Source: an uncultured Verrucomicrobia subdivision 3 bacterium (GTDB taxonomy: Bacteria; Verrucomicrobiota; Verrucomicrobiia; Limisphaerales; UBA11358). From it: DNA of 64,000 nucleotides. Below are positions 1-7,381 of the stretch, piece after piece. The stretch is from positions 1 to 64,000 of the forward strand of contig CAIRJF010000033.1 in NCBI GenBank assembly GCA_903878805.1, in the 5' to 3' direction. Within the stretch, counting starts at the first letter, position 1; each line of letters begins with the position of its first letter. The notes beneath the pieces are model-generated. The model did no database searches. It had not been told where the DNA came from and saw only the letters and a list, made by a program, of their open reading frames with translations. A program made the position numbers and the translations under genes.

Positions 1-158
1 ACCGTTCGCCGCCGGGCGAAAATGTCCGGCAGCGCGGCGCAAAAGCGCCACGGCTTTCAGTTTGGCAAACGATTTTCACGTTGAAAAATGCCGGTGACAT
101 CAAAACAAACAACTCAAACAGCCTTTTTCAGAGGTCACAACTATTATTTATAATAGCC

Positions 159-530
159 ATGAAGTTCCCGCACTTTTCAAAAATACCGTCAGTCCTAGGC
201 AAAGCGGGCTTGAAAGGTTTTACTTTGATCGAGCTGCTGGTGGTTATTGCCATTATCGGCATTCTGGGAGCGTTTTTGATACCCGCCCTTTCCAAGGCAC
301 AGGAACGGTCTAGGGGCATTGCATGCCTGAACAACACCAAACAGCTTGTGTTGGCATGCGCTGTTTACGCCGCGGATAATGGCGAGCGACTGCCGTATAA
401 TCTGGGCATGGTTGGATCTACGTTCCGCACGGATCTAAACTGGGTCAACAATGTCATGACTTGGGACTTAAGTTCCGACAACACCAGCCACGGCAGCTTT
501 TTCCAAGGCGGCTGGCAAAACATAGTCTGA
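159..530 (+). pseudogene. Prepilin-like protein, 3' end lost
   Basis: The N-terminus is a type IV pilin/type II secretion pseudopilin signal: a short basic leader, then [20 protein letters not shown], with cleavage expected before the Phe and the Glu at +5. After it come [18 protein letters not shown] and [18 protein letters not shown], typical of the large prepilin-type families of Verrucomicrobiota and Planctomycetota. ATG 159 is preferred over the upstream TTG at 81 because it gives a normal leader length. Family-like sequence stops near position 485 (after [16 protein letters not shown]). The last residues overlap a different coding fragment on the other strand, and the frame closes about 15 codons later. 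Homologues are usually 230-300 residues, so roughly half is missing. Bases 1-158 contain no gene I can support. Confidence 0.7.
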
Positions 531-920
531 AGGCGCGTGGTTTTTCGCAAGATAGGAACGTATTTCCACCGGATTGTTCGTCAGCAAATCCATACCGTAG
601 CCGCGCAGCGCAACGTTGACCATCTGGTTTTGATAAATGACCAGCGCGTCATCTTTCGGATGATGCGGAATCCAGAATGGTGCCAGAATCACCAATAATG
701 CGACTGCTGCCGTCGCCGCCAGCAACAAACGTGATTGCCGGTTTAGGCTGCGTCTCTGCGCCGCCTGCTCGGAGATGATTTGCTCCTTCAGTCCGGCGGG
801 CACAGTTATCTGGCGGATTTTCTCGCTGATGACAAATTGGCGGGCGCAATGCACCTCCAGCCAGTGCCCTAGTTCCGGATCTACTTTCGCCAGTGCCAGG
901 GCTTGGGCGATTTCCGGGTC
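500..920 (-). pseudogene. Fragment of a membrane protein resembling an anti-sigma factor
   Basis: Read on the minus strand from about 920 to 500, the frame gives DPEIAQALALAKVDPELGHW, a short stretch ending in ISEKIRQITVPAGLKEQI, a basic patch, one membrane span (LLLAATAAVALLVILAPFWI) and an exported part containing [18 protein letters not shown]. This order (helical cytoplasmic segment, one span, outer domain) is seen in verrucomicrobial proteins encoded after ECF sigma factors; that assignment is from memory of the family. Neither end is natural. Upstream the frame runs into the sugar dehydrogenase fragment, and downstream into the prepilin fragment. The only in-frame starts (such as GTG 854) lie inside conserved sequence. 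It is not a functional gene as it stands. Confidence 0.6.
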
Positions 921-926
921 TTCCGT

Positions 927-1997
927 AACGGCGGCACCTGCACCTTTGGACCGGACGGCTACTTATATCTCGCATTGGGCGATGGCGGCGACGCCAATGA
1001 TGTCGGGGCGAGCCACATTGTGCCGGGAGGCAACGCCCAAAACCTGAGCACCCCACTCGGCAAGATGCTGCGCTTTGACCCGCTTAATCCCGCACTGAAC
1101 ACCGGCAGTTCTGATCCGGTCAGCAGCAACGGACAGTATCGCGTTCCAATCAGCAATCCATTTCAAGGCGCAGGCCAAGTAAAGGAAATCTACGCCTACG
1201 GTCTGCGTAATCCGTATCGGTTTGCTTTCGACTCCGTAACTGGCAACCTGATTGAAGGCGACGTTGGCCAAAATAATGTTGAGGAAATTAATCGCATCGT
1301 CATCGGCGGCAACTTTGGCTGGGCCCTTAAAGAAGGTGATTTTCTGTTCAACCAGACGAATGGTTCGTCCGGAATTGCCGGCACAATCGGCACGCCACCG
1401 GGAAATCGAAGCGCAGGAATTCCATCGGGATTGATTGACCCGATTACCGGAACGTCAGGAACACTGGAATATGATCACAACGAAGGCATCTCCATCACCG
1501 GCGGCTTCGTCTATCGCGGCACCGCCATCCCGGAACTCTACGGCAAATATATCTTCGGCGACCTAGCCCTCCAAGCTTCGCCCGTCCGGGCGAATGGCCG
1601 CATCTTCTACGCCGATCTTCAGACCGGTTTGATTAAGGCATTCACGTTGTCCCAGTTTGGCGGCTCGGCCATTTTGCCAAACGGTCTCACTGTGCATGGC
1701 TTCGGTCAGGACGCCGCTGGGGAACTCTACGCGCTGTTGACCAACACCTCGGCGAATGGGAATGGCGGGCTCGTCTATAAACTCGTCGCCTTGCGCTTGA
1801 CGCTATCTCGGAATGGTAATCAACTGGATATTTCCTGGCCTACCATAGCCGGACATTTAGAAACCCAGACCAACAACGTGAATTTTGGCCTTGGCACCAA
1901 TTGGGTCACCGTGCCGGGCTCATCAGCCACCAATCACGTCACCGTCACGATTGGCTTGTCCAGTGGTAGTGTATTCTACCGGCTGGTCGTGCCATAA
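927..1997 (+). pseudogene. PQQ-dependent sugar dehydrogenase family, 5' part missing
   Basis: The protein belongs to the soluble glucose/sorbosone dehydrogenase beta-propeller family. NGGTCTFGPDGYLYLALGDG and GDANDVG are the Ca/PQQ-side motifs, followed by LGKMLRFDPLNP, YAYGLRNPYRFAFD, GDVGQNNVEEIN, GGNFGWALKEGD and YIFGDL. The last 65 or so residues form a separate C-terminal domain with ISWP and FYRLV, a tail common on secreted verrucomicrobial proteins. The frame is open back to ATG 903, but the signal peptide and first propeller blades that precede NGGT in the family are absent. Sequence to the left of about 927 belongs to the opposite-strand fragment. About 355 residues remain. It is probably non-functional, or an artefact of assembly. 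Confidence 0.7.
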
Positions 1998-2090
1998 TAG
2001 CCGGTCAATCACAAAGCAAAAGTTTTTTGGTCGGGTAGGTTGGCGGGCGATTGACGCATGTTCATTTTCTGGTAGATTGCTCGGCCAATT

Positions 2091-3095
2091 ATGAATCGTA
2101 ATCCGCACGTCGCAGTTGTCGGTGCCACTGGCGCAGTCGGCATCGAGATGATCAAGACTCTGGAAAAAAGAAATTTTCCCGTGGGCAAGCTCACCTTGCT
2201 CGCGTCCGCCCGTTCGGTTGGTAAGAAATTAAAATTTCGCGGACAGGACATCGCCGTGACGGAATTGACGAAGGATTCGTTTGCTGGCATCGACATCGCG
2301 CTGTTCAGCGCGGGCGGCAGCATTTCCAAAGAATTTGCGCCCGCCGCCGTCAAGGCCGGTTGCGTGGTCGTAGATAATTCCAGCGTGTTTCGCCAAGACG
2401 ACAACGTTCCGCTCGTCGTGCCGGAAATCAACGCTGCCGATGTGAAGAAACACAAGGGCATCATCGCCAATCCGAATTGCACCACGGCCATCACGCTCAT
2501 GGCGTTATATCCGCTACACAAAGAATTTGGCGTGAAAAGAATTTTCGCCTCCAGTTATCAGGCCGTTAGCGGCACGGGCGCAAAGGCGCTCGAAGAACTT
2601 GAAAAACAAGTCGAGCAAATTGTGAACAAACAGCCGGTGACGAAGGAAGTTTATCCGCACCAGATCGCGTTCAACGTGCTGCCGCACGTGGATTCATTTC
2701 TGCCGAGCGGTTACACGAAAGAAGAAATGAAGATGGAAAACGAAGGCCGTAAAATCATGCATCACGCCGCATTTCGCGCGAGCGTGACGTGCGTGCGCGT
2801 GCCGGTGTATCGCTCTCATTCCATCGCGGTGAGCGCGGAATTTGAAAAGCCCGTCACGGTGGAAGCCGCACGCGCCGTGTTACTCAAGGCGCCCGGACTC
2901 GATGTCGTGGACGAGCCGGAAAATAAAAAGTATCCGATGCCGCTGAACACCTCCGAGAAATATAATTGTGAAGTCGGTCGCATTCGCTTGGACTGCGCGC
3001 TCGATAATGGCTTGTGTTTCTGGGTCAGCGGCGACCAATTGCTCAAAGGCGCGGCGCTCAACGCGGTGCAGATTGCGGAGGAGTTGTTGAAGTAA
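2091..3095 (+). CDS. asd: Aspartate-semialdehyde dehydrogenase
   Basis: Catalyses the NADPH-dependent reduction of aspartyl phosphate to aspartate semialdehyde, on the route to lysine/diaminopimelate, threonine and methionine in the cytoplasm. The N-terminus has the Rossmann signature VAVVGATGAVGIEM (residues 7-20). ALFSAGGSISKEFAP and VVVDNSSVFRQD follow, and the catalytic cysteine is Cys130 in ANPNCTT. ASSYQAVSGTGAKALEEL and the later RVPVYRSHS with its substrate-contacting Arg/His are present. At 334 residues it is full length. It starts about 95 bases after the sugar-dehydrogenase fragment and stands alone, ending in a shared terminator facing exbD. Confidence 0.97.
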   Translation: MNRNPHVAVVGATGAVGIEMIKTLEKRNFPVGKLTLLASARSVGKKLKFRGQDIAVTELTKDSFAGIDIALFSAGGSISKEFAPAAVKAGCVVVDNSSVFRQDDNVPLVVPEINAADVKKHKGIIANPNCTTAITLMALYPLHKEFGVKRIFASSYQAVSGTGAKALEELEKQVEQIVNKQPVTKEVYPHQIAFNVLPHVDSFLPSGYTKEEMKMENEGRKIMHHAAFRASVTCVRVPVYRSHSIAVSAEFEKPVTVEAARAVLLKAPGLDVVDEPENKKYPMPLNTSEKYNCEVGRIRLDCALDNGLCFWVSGDQLLKGAALNAVQIAEELLK

Positions 3096-3125
3096 AATTG
3101 AACCGCCGAGAAAAAACTAAATAAG

Positions 3126-3160
3126 GAAAGCAGGAATTCAGGAAATTGATTCCTGCTTTC
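3126..3160. terminator. Bidirectional terminator between asd and exbD
   Basis: A perfect 12-bp inverted repeat (3126-3137 with 3149-3160, loop 11) is extendable by a wobble pair. T-rich sequence lies on the right, and an A-rich run on the left becomes T-rich on the minus strand. It sits between two convergent genes. Confidence 0.85.
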
Positions 3161-3197
3161 TTATTTTCCTAATTAAAACCTTGGCGACGTGGTGGTT

Positions 3198-3629
3198 TTA
3201 ATTTCCGGGCTTGCCCGCGTCTTTGGTGAATGCGCTCAAGTTTTTTATTTTCGCTTCTTTAGCTGCGTCCATCACGTTCACGATGCGGAACCACGGCGCT
3301 TTCTTGTCCGCGCGGATGGCGAGCTTCACGTCGGGATTTTTCGCCGCCTGCGCGAGCAGTTCCCCGCGCAACTGTTCAATCGTCATCGGCAGATTTTTTT
3401 CGCCGTAACGAAAATTGCCCTCGGCATCAATGTTCACAACCAGCGGCGGATGCTCCTCCGCGCCGGATTTTTGCGCCGTGGCGGATTCCGGCAGCGCCAG
3501 CTTGAGGGACGGCTGTTGCTTGAACGTCGTCGTCACCATCAAAAAAATCAGCAGCACCACCAGCACGTCAATCAACGCAACGATGATGACGGCGGGCGCA
3601 GTGCGGCGTTTGCGGACGAGAAATTTCAT
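3198..3629 (-). CDS. exbD: ExbD/TolR-type biopolymer transport protein
   Basis: A small inner-membrane protein of the proton channel that energises TonB-type outer-membrane transport. It has a short basic cytoplasmic start (MKFLVRKRR), one membrane helix (VIIVALIDVLVVLLIFLMVT) carrying the essential Asp of the family, and a periplasmic domain with LPMTIEQLRGELLAQAAKNP and VKLAIRADKKAPWFRIVNVM. ATG 3629 is chosen because it overlaps the exbB stop as ATGA, indicating translational coupling. The longer reading frame from 3662 would add 11 non-family residues. It is 143 residues, normal length. Confidence 0.93.
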   Translation of the reverse strand: MKFLVRKRRTAPAVIIVALIDVLVVLLIFLMVTTTFKQQPSLKLALPESATAQKSGAEEHPPLVVNIDAEGNFRYGEKNLPMTIEQLRGELLAQAAKNPDVKLAIRADKKAPWFRIVNVMDAAKEAKIKNLSAFTKDAGKPGN

Positions 3630-4210
3630 TTCCGATATTGGCGGCGGATGAATTCGTCGCACAACGTTTCCATTTCCACCGCGAGCACCTCGACTTTTTT
3701 GCTGAAATAGCTCCAGAAAATCAGCGAAGGAATCGCGATGAGCAAACCCGCCAAAGTCGCGCGCAAAATCAGCGCGATCCCTTGCGCGAGTTTGGTCGCA
3801 TCATTCAAACCGGTTTGGCCGAGGTCGCCGAACACCGTCATCATGCCCGCAATCGTGCCGACCAATCCGAGCAGCGGCGCGATACCGACGATGACTTCAA
3901 GCACGACCAGTCCGCGTTCGAGATGAACGACTTCATGCCGCGCGGCCGTTTCGAGCGAATCCATGTTGTCGTCCTTCGGCCAGTCCAGCCGGTCAATGGC
4001 GATGCTGATCAGCCGTCCGAGCGGCGACGGATTTTTTTCGCACAGGCTGCGAACGTTTTTTGCATCTTCGCGCGAGCGACAGTCCGCCAGTGCCGCGACG
4101 AGTTGCGGCGGGACGACTGAATTCCAGCGCAACATCCACGCGCGCCAGCCAATCACGGCCACGCACACGACCGAAGTCAGACCGAGCAGAATATAAACGG
4201 CATTTTCCAT
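3626..4210 (-). CDS. exbB: ExbB/TolQ/MotA-family proton channel protein
   Basis: Forms the pentameric proton channel with ExbD in the inner membrane. There is an N-terminal span (residues 3-22) and a cytoplasmic segment containing NPSPLGRLISIAIDRLDW. The family core has two helices: LVVLEVIVGIAPLLGLVGTI with GMMTVFGDL, then GIALILRATLAGLLIAIPSL. The first span starts with a stretch around GLTSVVCVAVIGWRAW. At 194 residues it is a compact family member. It lies 26 bases after the TonB-like gene and overlaps exbD by four bases, so tonB-exbB-exbD is one operon. Confidence 0.93.
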   Translation of the reverse strand: MENAVYILLGLTSVVCVAVIGWRAWMLRWNSVVPPQLVAALADCRSREDAKNVRSLCEKNPSPLGRLISIAIDRLDWPKDDNMDSLETAARHEVVHLERGLVVLEVIVGIAPLLGLVGTIAGMMTVFGDLGQTGLNDATKLAQGIALILRATLAGLLIAIPSLIFWSYFSKKVEVLAVEMETLCDEFIRRQYRK

Positions 4211-4236
4211 AAAAATTTTTGGCGCACCAAGTTAGT

Positions 4237-5205
4237 TCAATAGTAGTAGAAGGTAAAAGTGATTTCACGGAAACTTGCGCCAATCATGCGGCGCATATCT
4301 GACGGCCATTTGCCGAACGGCGCGGCTTGCTGAATCGCCTCCTGGCAGATGTAACCAAGCACATCGCCTACGCTGTTGGCGGTGGCGCGCAATTCCGTGA
4401 CCGAACCGTCGGAGTTCAAATGAAACGTGACCGTCACCTTGCCGGAGCGGCTGTCGGCGAACTGCTGGCTGTCCAGCAAATCATACCAGCGCTGGCTGAT
4501 AGCCTCGACAATGGCGCGGTCGTAGGCACCAAACGGCGTGGCGATTGCGTCTAGCGAAGAAGTCAAGGCACGCCGCTTCACACCGCCATCCTGCCGCATC
4601 TGCAAACCGGGAAGTTGGTTCGATTGCGCAAGCGCCTGGCGAATGGTGCGCGGCCTTTCCGGCGGCGTCGGTTTTTCATCCGGCGTGGTCGTGTCAGTCG
4701 GTTTGCCCGGTTGCAACGCGCCGGGATTCAGCGCGCTCGCGGGTTTCGTTTCTTGCGCCGGTTTTTCTTCCACCGGCTTTTGCGGCGGCTCCGGCGGAAC
4801 TGGCTTGGCCTTGGTCGGGCGCGGGGTGTCGTCCAGCTTGGGAACATCGTGCTGTTTGCCGTTCAACTTCGGCTGGTTGGAATCCACCGTCGCATCGGGA
4901 TTAGCCGCATGGGAATTTTTGTCGGAATAATACTTCGCCAGCTTCGGCGCGTCGGCGGACGCCTGCGACACATCCAAAAAACCGGTCGGGTCAAGGTTCT
5001 GCACCACGGGCTTGGGCGGGAGCGCCACCAGCTTGTGCTTGGCAGGCGGAAACAATTTTTTCAGCCAGCCCGTTTTTTTCTCCGCCTCGTAACCGCCCCA
5101 GACGGCGAGGTGCGCGAGCAGGGAAAATAAAAGCGCGAGCAACAACCGCTCTTTTTCAAGGCGGCTGAAGCGCAGGGAACCCAGTTCATTTTGGGGACGA
5201 ACCAT
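4237..5205 (-). CDS. TonB-like energy transducer
   Basis: A cytoplasmic N-terminus is followed by one membrane helix (LLLALLFSLLAHLAVWGGY), then a long Pro/Lys/Thr-rich periplasmic linker (PTKAKPVPPEPPQKPVEEKP and neighbours). The C-terminal domain near residues 230-322 (DRAIVEAISQRWYDLLDSQQ, VTVTFHLNSDGSVTELRATA) resembles the TonB/TolA C-terminal fold. This order and its place ahead of exbB-exbD support a role in moving proton-motive energy to outer-membrane receptors. No receptor gene is in the window. ATG 5205 is preferred over the one at 5256, which would add 17 poor residues. This start overlaps base by base with an upstream in-frame ATG (5204) of the divergent Nif3-like frame. A TolA role cannot be excluded. 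Confidence 0.8.
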   Translation of the reverse strand: MVRPQNELGSLRFSRLEKERLLLALLFSLLAHLAVWGGYEAEKKTGWLKKLFPPAKHKLVALPPKPVVQNLDPTGFLDVSQASADAPKLAKYYSDKNSHAANPDATVDSNQPKLNGKQHDVPKLDDTPRPTKAKPVPPEPPQKPVEEKPAQETKPASALNPGALQPGKPTDTTTPDEKPTPPERPRTIRQALAQSNQLPGLQMRQDGGVKRRALTSSLDAIATPFGAYDRAIVEAISQRWYDLLDSQQFADSRSGKVTVTFHLNSDGSVTELRATANSVGDVLGYICQEAIQQAAPFGKWPSDMRRMIGASFREITFTFYYY

Positions 5206-5311
5206 GAAGCTAAATTTTGCCGCACAGACAGTTGCGGAGCAACAGCTAGATTTCATCAGGCGCGGAGATTTCCTGCCTTGCAGTTTCGCGCCGATTTGCT
5301 TTCATCGCGCC

Positions 5312-6076
5312 ATGCCGAAAACGCCGCTCGCCGCCATCGTGAATCACTGCGACAAAATCCTGCGCACGAGTGAAATCGGCGACTACGACGGCGCGGTGAA
5401 CGGCTTGCAGGTGGAAAATTCTTCCGGCACTGTCACAAAGATCGCCGCCACCGTGGACGCCAGTCTTGCCACGATCAAACTTGCCATCGCCGCGAAAGCG
5501 GATTTGCTCATCGTGCATCATGGATTATTCTGGTCGCCGGCGCAGCCGTGGACAGGCAAAAAATTTGAGCTGATAAAGTTGCTCATGGAAAATAATCTCG
5601 CCGTTTACAGCTCGCATCTGCCGCTCGACGCGCATCCCAAACTTGGCAACAACGCGCAGCTTTGCGCCGCGCTCGGACTGAAAAATACCAAGCCATTTTT
5701 CACAAGCCACGGACAAAACATCGGTTTGAAAACGCAGACGAACATTTCGCGTGACGAACTGGCGGAAAAGTTGGAGCGCGCGACCGGCGGAAAACCGAAA
5801 ATGATTCCCGGCGGAAAAAACTTTTGCGGAAAAATCGGCATCGTCACCGGCGGCGCGGGCGCGGAATTGAAACAAGCGGCGGCGGAAGACGTGGACACGT
5901 TCATCACCGGCGAAGGCCCGCATTGGACGTTTGCGCTGGCCGAGGAATTGGGTCTGAATGTTTTTTACGCCGGCCATTACGCGACGGAAACCTTCGGCGT
6001 GAAGGCGCTGGCGGCGGCGCTTTCCAAAAAATTTCGCGTGCCGTGGGAATTTCTCGACCACCCGACGGGGCTTTGA
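5312..6076 (+). CDS. Nif3-like dinuclear metal-centre protein (YbgI/YqfO family)
   Basis: The Nif3 family forms hexameric toroids with a two-metal site; it is often annotated as GTP cyclohydrolase I type 2-like, but its physiological role is unsettled. Family motifs visible are DYDGAVNGLQVE, KADLLIVHHGLFW with the metal-binding His pair, YSSHLPLDAHPKLGNN, FITGEGPHW and AGHYATETFGVKAL with the C-terminal His/Glu ligands. ATG 5312 (MPKTPLAAIVNHCDKIL) fits the family start. The frame stays open to ATG 5204, but that extension does not look like the family. It is 254 residues, the short single-domain type without the CutA-like insertion. Confidence 0.9.
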   Translation: MPKTPLAAIVNHCDKILRTSEIGDYDGAVNGLQVENSSGTVTKIAATVDASLATIKLAIAAKADLLIVHHGLFWSPAQPWTGKKFELIKLLMENNLAVYSSHLPLDAHPKLGNNAQLCAALGLKNTKPFFTSHGQNIGLKTQTNISRDELAEKLERATGGKPKMIPGGKNFCGKIGIVTGGAGAELKQAAAEDVDTFITGEGPHWTFALAEELGLNVFYAGHYATETFGVKALAAALSKKFRVPWEFLDHPTGL

Positions 6077-6082
6077 ATCTAG

Positions 6083-7324
6083 TCAGGCGCGTTCCAATTT
6101 GGCGCGGCCTTTTTCGCGGAGAAAATCGTCGAGTTTTTTCCCGAGCGCCGTCCAATTTTTTAAATCACTTTCGGCCAAAGCGCGGATGCGCTTACCCATC
6201 GACTCACGTTCAGCCGCGTCGGTAAGGATTTGATCGAGGGCCGCGTTGTGAGCAGCGAAGTCGTCGTAGACAACGCAGGCTTTATGTTGCTTGAGCATGG
6301 GAATATGATCGCCTACGGAATTGCAAATCAGCGGCCGGCTCACCGTAAGATAGTCGTTTAAGCGGGTCGGGCTGCGAAAGTGGTTGAATGGCTTGTCGTC
6401 CTCAATCATTACGAACAGGTCGCAGGCGGCGAGGTGGGTGGCGACCTCGGCTGAAGGCACGCGCCCGGTGTTGCGGACGGGAAAACCCGAGCGGAAAATC
6501 TGCGGATAACTTTCCTGCTTGCAGGGTCCGATGAAGTAAAAAAGCGGATCCTGATTTGTCAATTCCTTGACGCGTTTCCACAAATTCAAATAAGCCGGGA
6601 TTTCTGCCGCGAACATATAATCCGTGCTGGTGGTGCGACCGATGATGAGGGTGTCCTCGGGCAGTCCCAAAAGTTTTCGCGCCCGGTCGCGGGGCGGAGG
6701 CATTTTCACCTCAAAATCGCACCCCGAGGGCAAATACAAAGTGCGTTCCGCAGGCACGCCGACTTGTTCAATTAACTTTTCCAAAAGCGGGCGGGAAATG
6801 GTGGTGCCGAGGTCTGTTGAACGCTTGATTCCATATTCGAGCCGGTGGCTTATCTGGTAGATTGGCTTGGTGAAGGAATGGTTCAAGTGGGCATGCACGC
6901 CGCCGTCGGTAAACAGATCCGCCCAATCGGAAACGAACAGCGCATCGGGATGAATTTTTTTGGCGACCCAGTAGGGCAGCGACACGTTCGGCAGATGGTC
7001 GGAGACAAAATAAACATCATAACGCCGTCCTGTCATTTTTAGCATGCGCCGAAAAATGTCATACGGACAGCAGCCGGTCGCGCCATAGCGAAGGTTGGAA
7101 AGAAACCAAGGCATCTCAATGACGCGCACGCCACGATCCATGGACTCGACGACGCGTAGCGCGCGTTGCGGCGACGTGGTCATCACGGTGGCATCCCAAC
7201 CGCGCGCGGCGAGGACGCGGGCGAGGTTGAAATTGCGAAAATAGGTGGCGCGGGCGCGCCAGTTGTGATTCAAAAACAGAATCGATTTTTTACGGCCATC
7301 AGCGGAAGGTGGGGCAGTTCTCAT
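6083..7324 (-). CDS. Glycosyltransferase, GT4-like (GT-B fold)
   Basis: Probably transfers a sugar from a nucleotide donor during surface glycan synthesis. The N-terminal half starts with ILFLNHNWRARATYFRNFNL and GWDATVMTTSP; the C-terminal half has TLIIGRTTSTDYMF, LFYFIGPCK and RNTGRVPSAEVATHLAACDL. The last is the usual position of the family's donor-binding region, and a Glu-rich end follows (FVMIEDDKPFNHFRSPTRLN, DYLTVSRPLICNSVGDHIP). It has 413 residues with no membrane span. Acceptor and donor cannot be told from the sequence. It opens the glycan island and lies 57 bases after the large membrane protein on the same strand. Confidence 0.82.
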   Translation of the reverse strand: MRTAPPSADGRKKSILFLNHNWRARATYFRNFNLARVLAARGWDATVMTTSPQRALRVVESMDRGVRVIEMPWFLSNLRYGATGCCPYDIFRRMLKMTGRRYDVYFVSDHLPNVSLPYWVAKKIHPDALFVSDWADLFTDGGVHAHLNHSFTKPIYQISHRLEYGIKRSTDLGTTISRPLLEKLIEQVGVPAERTLYLPSGCDFEVKMPPPRDRARKLLGLPEDTLIIGRTTSTDYMFAAEIPAYLNLWKRVKELTNQDPLFYFIGPCKQESYPQIFRSGFPVRNTGRVPSAEVATHLAACDLFVMIEDDKPFNHFRSPTRLNDYLTVSRPLICNSVGDHIPMLKQHKACVVYDDFAAHNAALDQILTDAAERESMGKRIRALAESDLKNWTALGKKLDDFLREKGRAKLERA

Positions 7325-7381
7325 CGGGCTAAAACATGTAAGATTGATTCAGGCGCGTGCGAATATTCCATGCCGCCGCCT

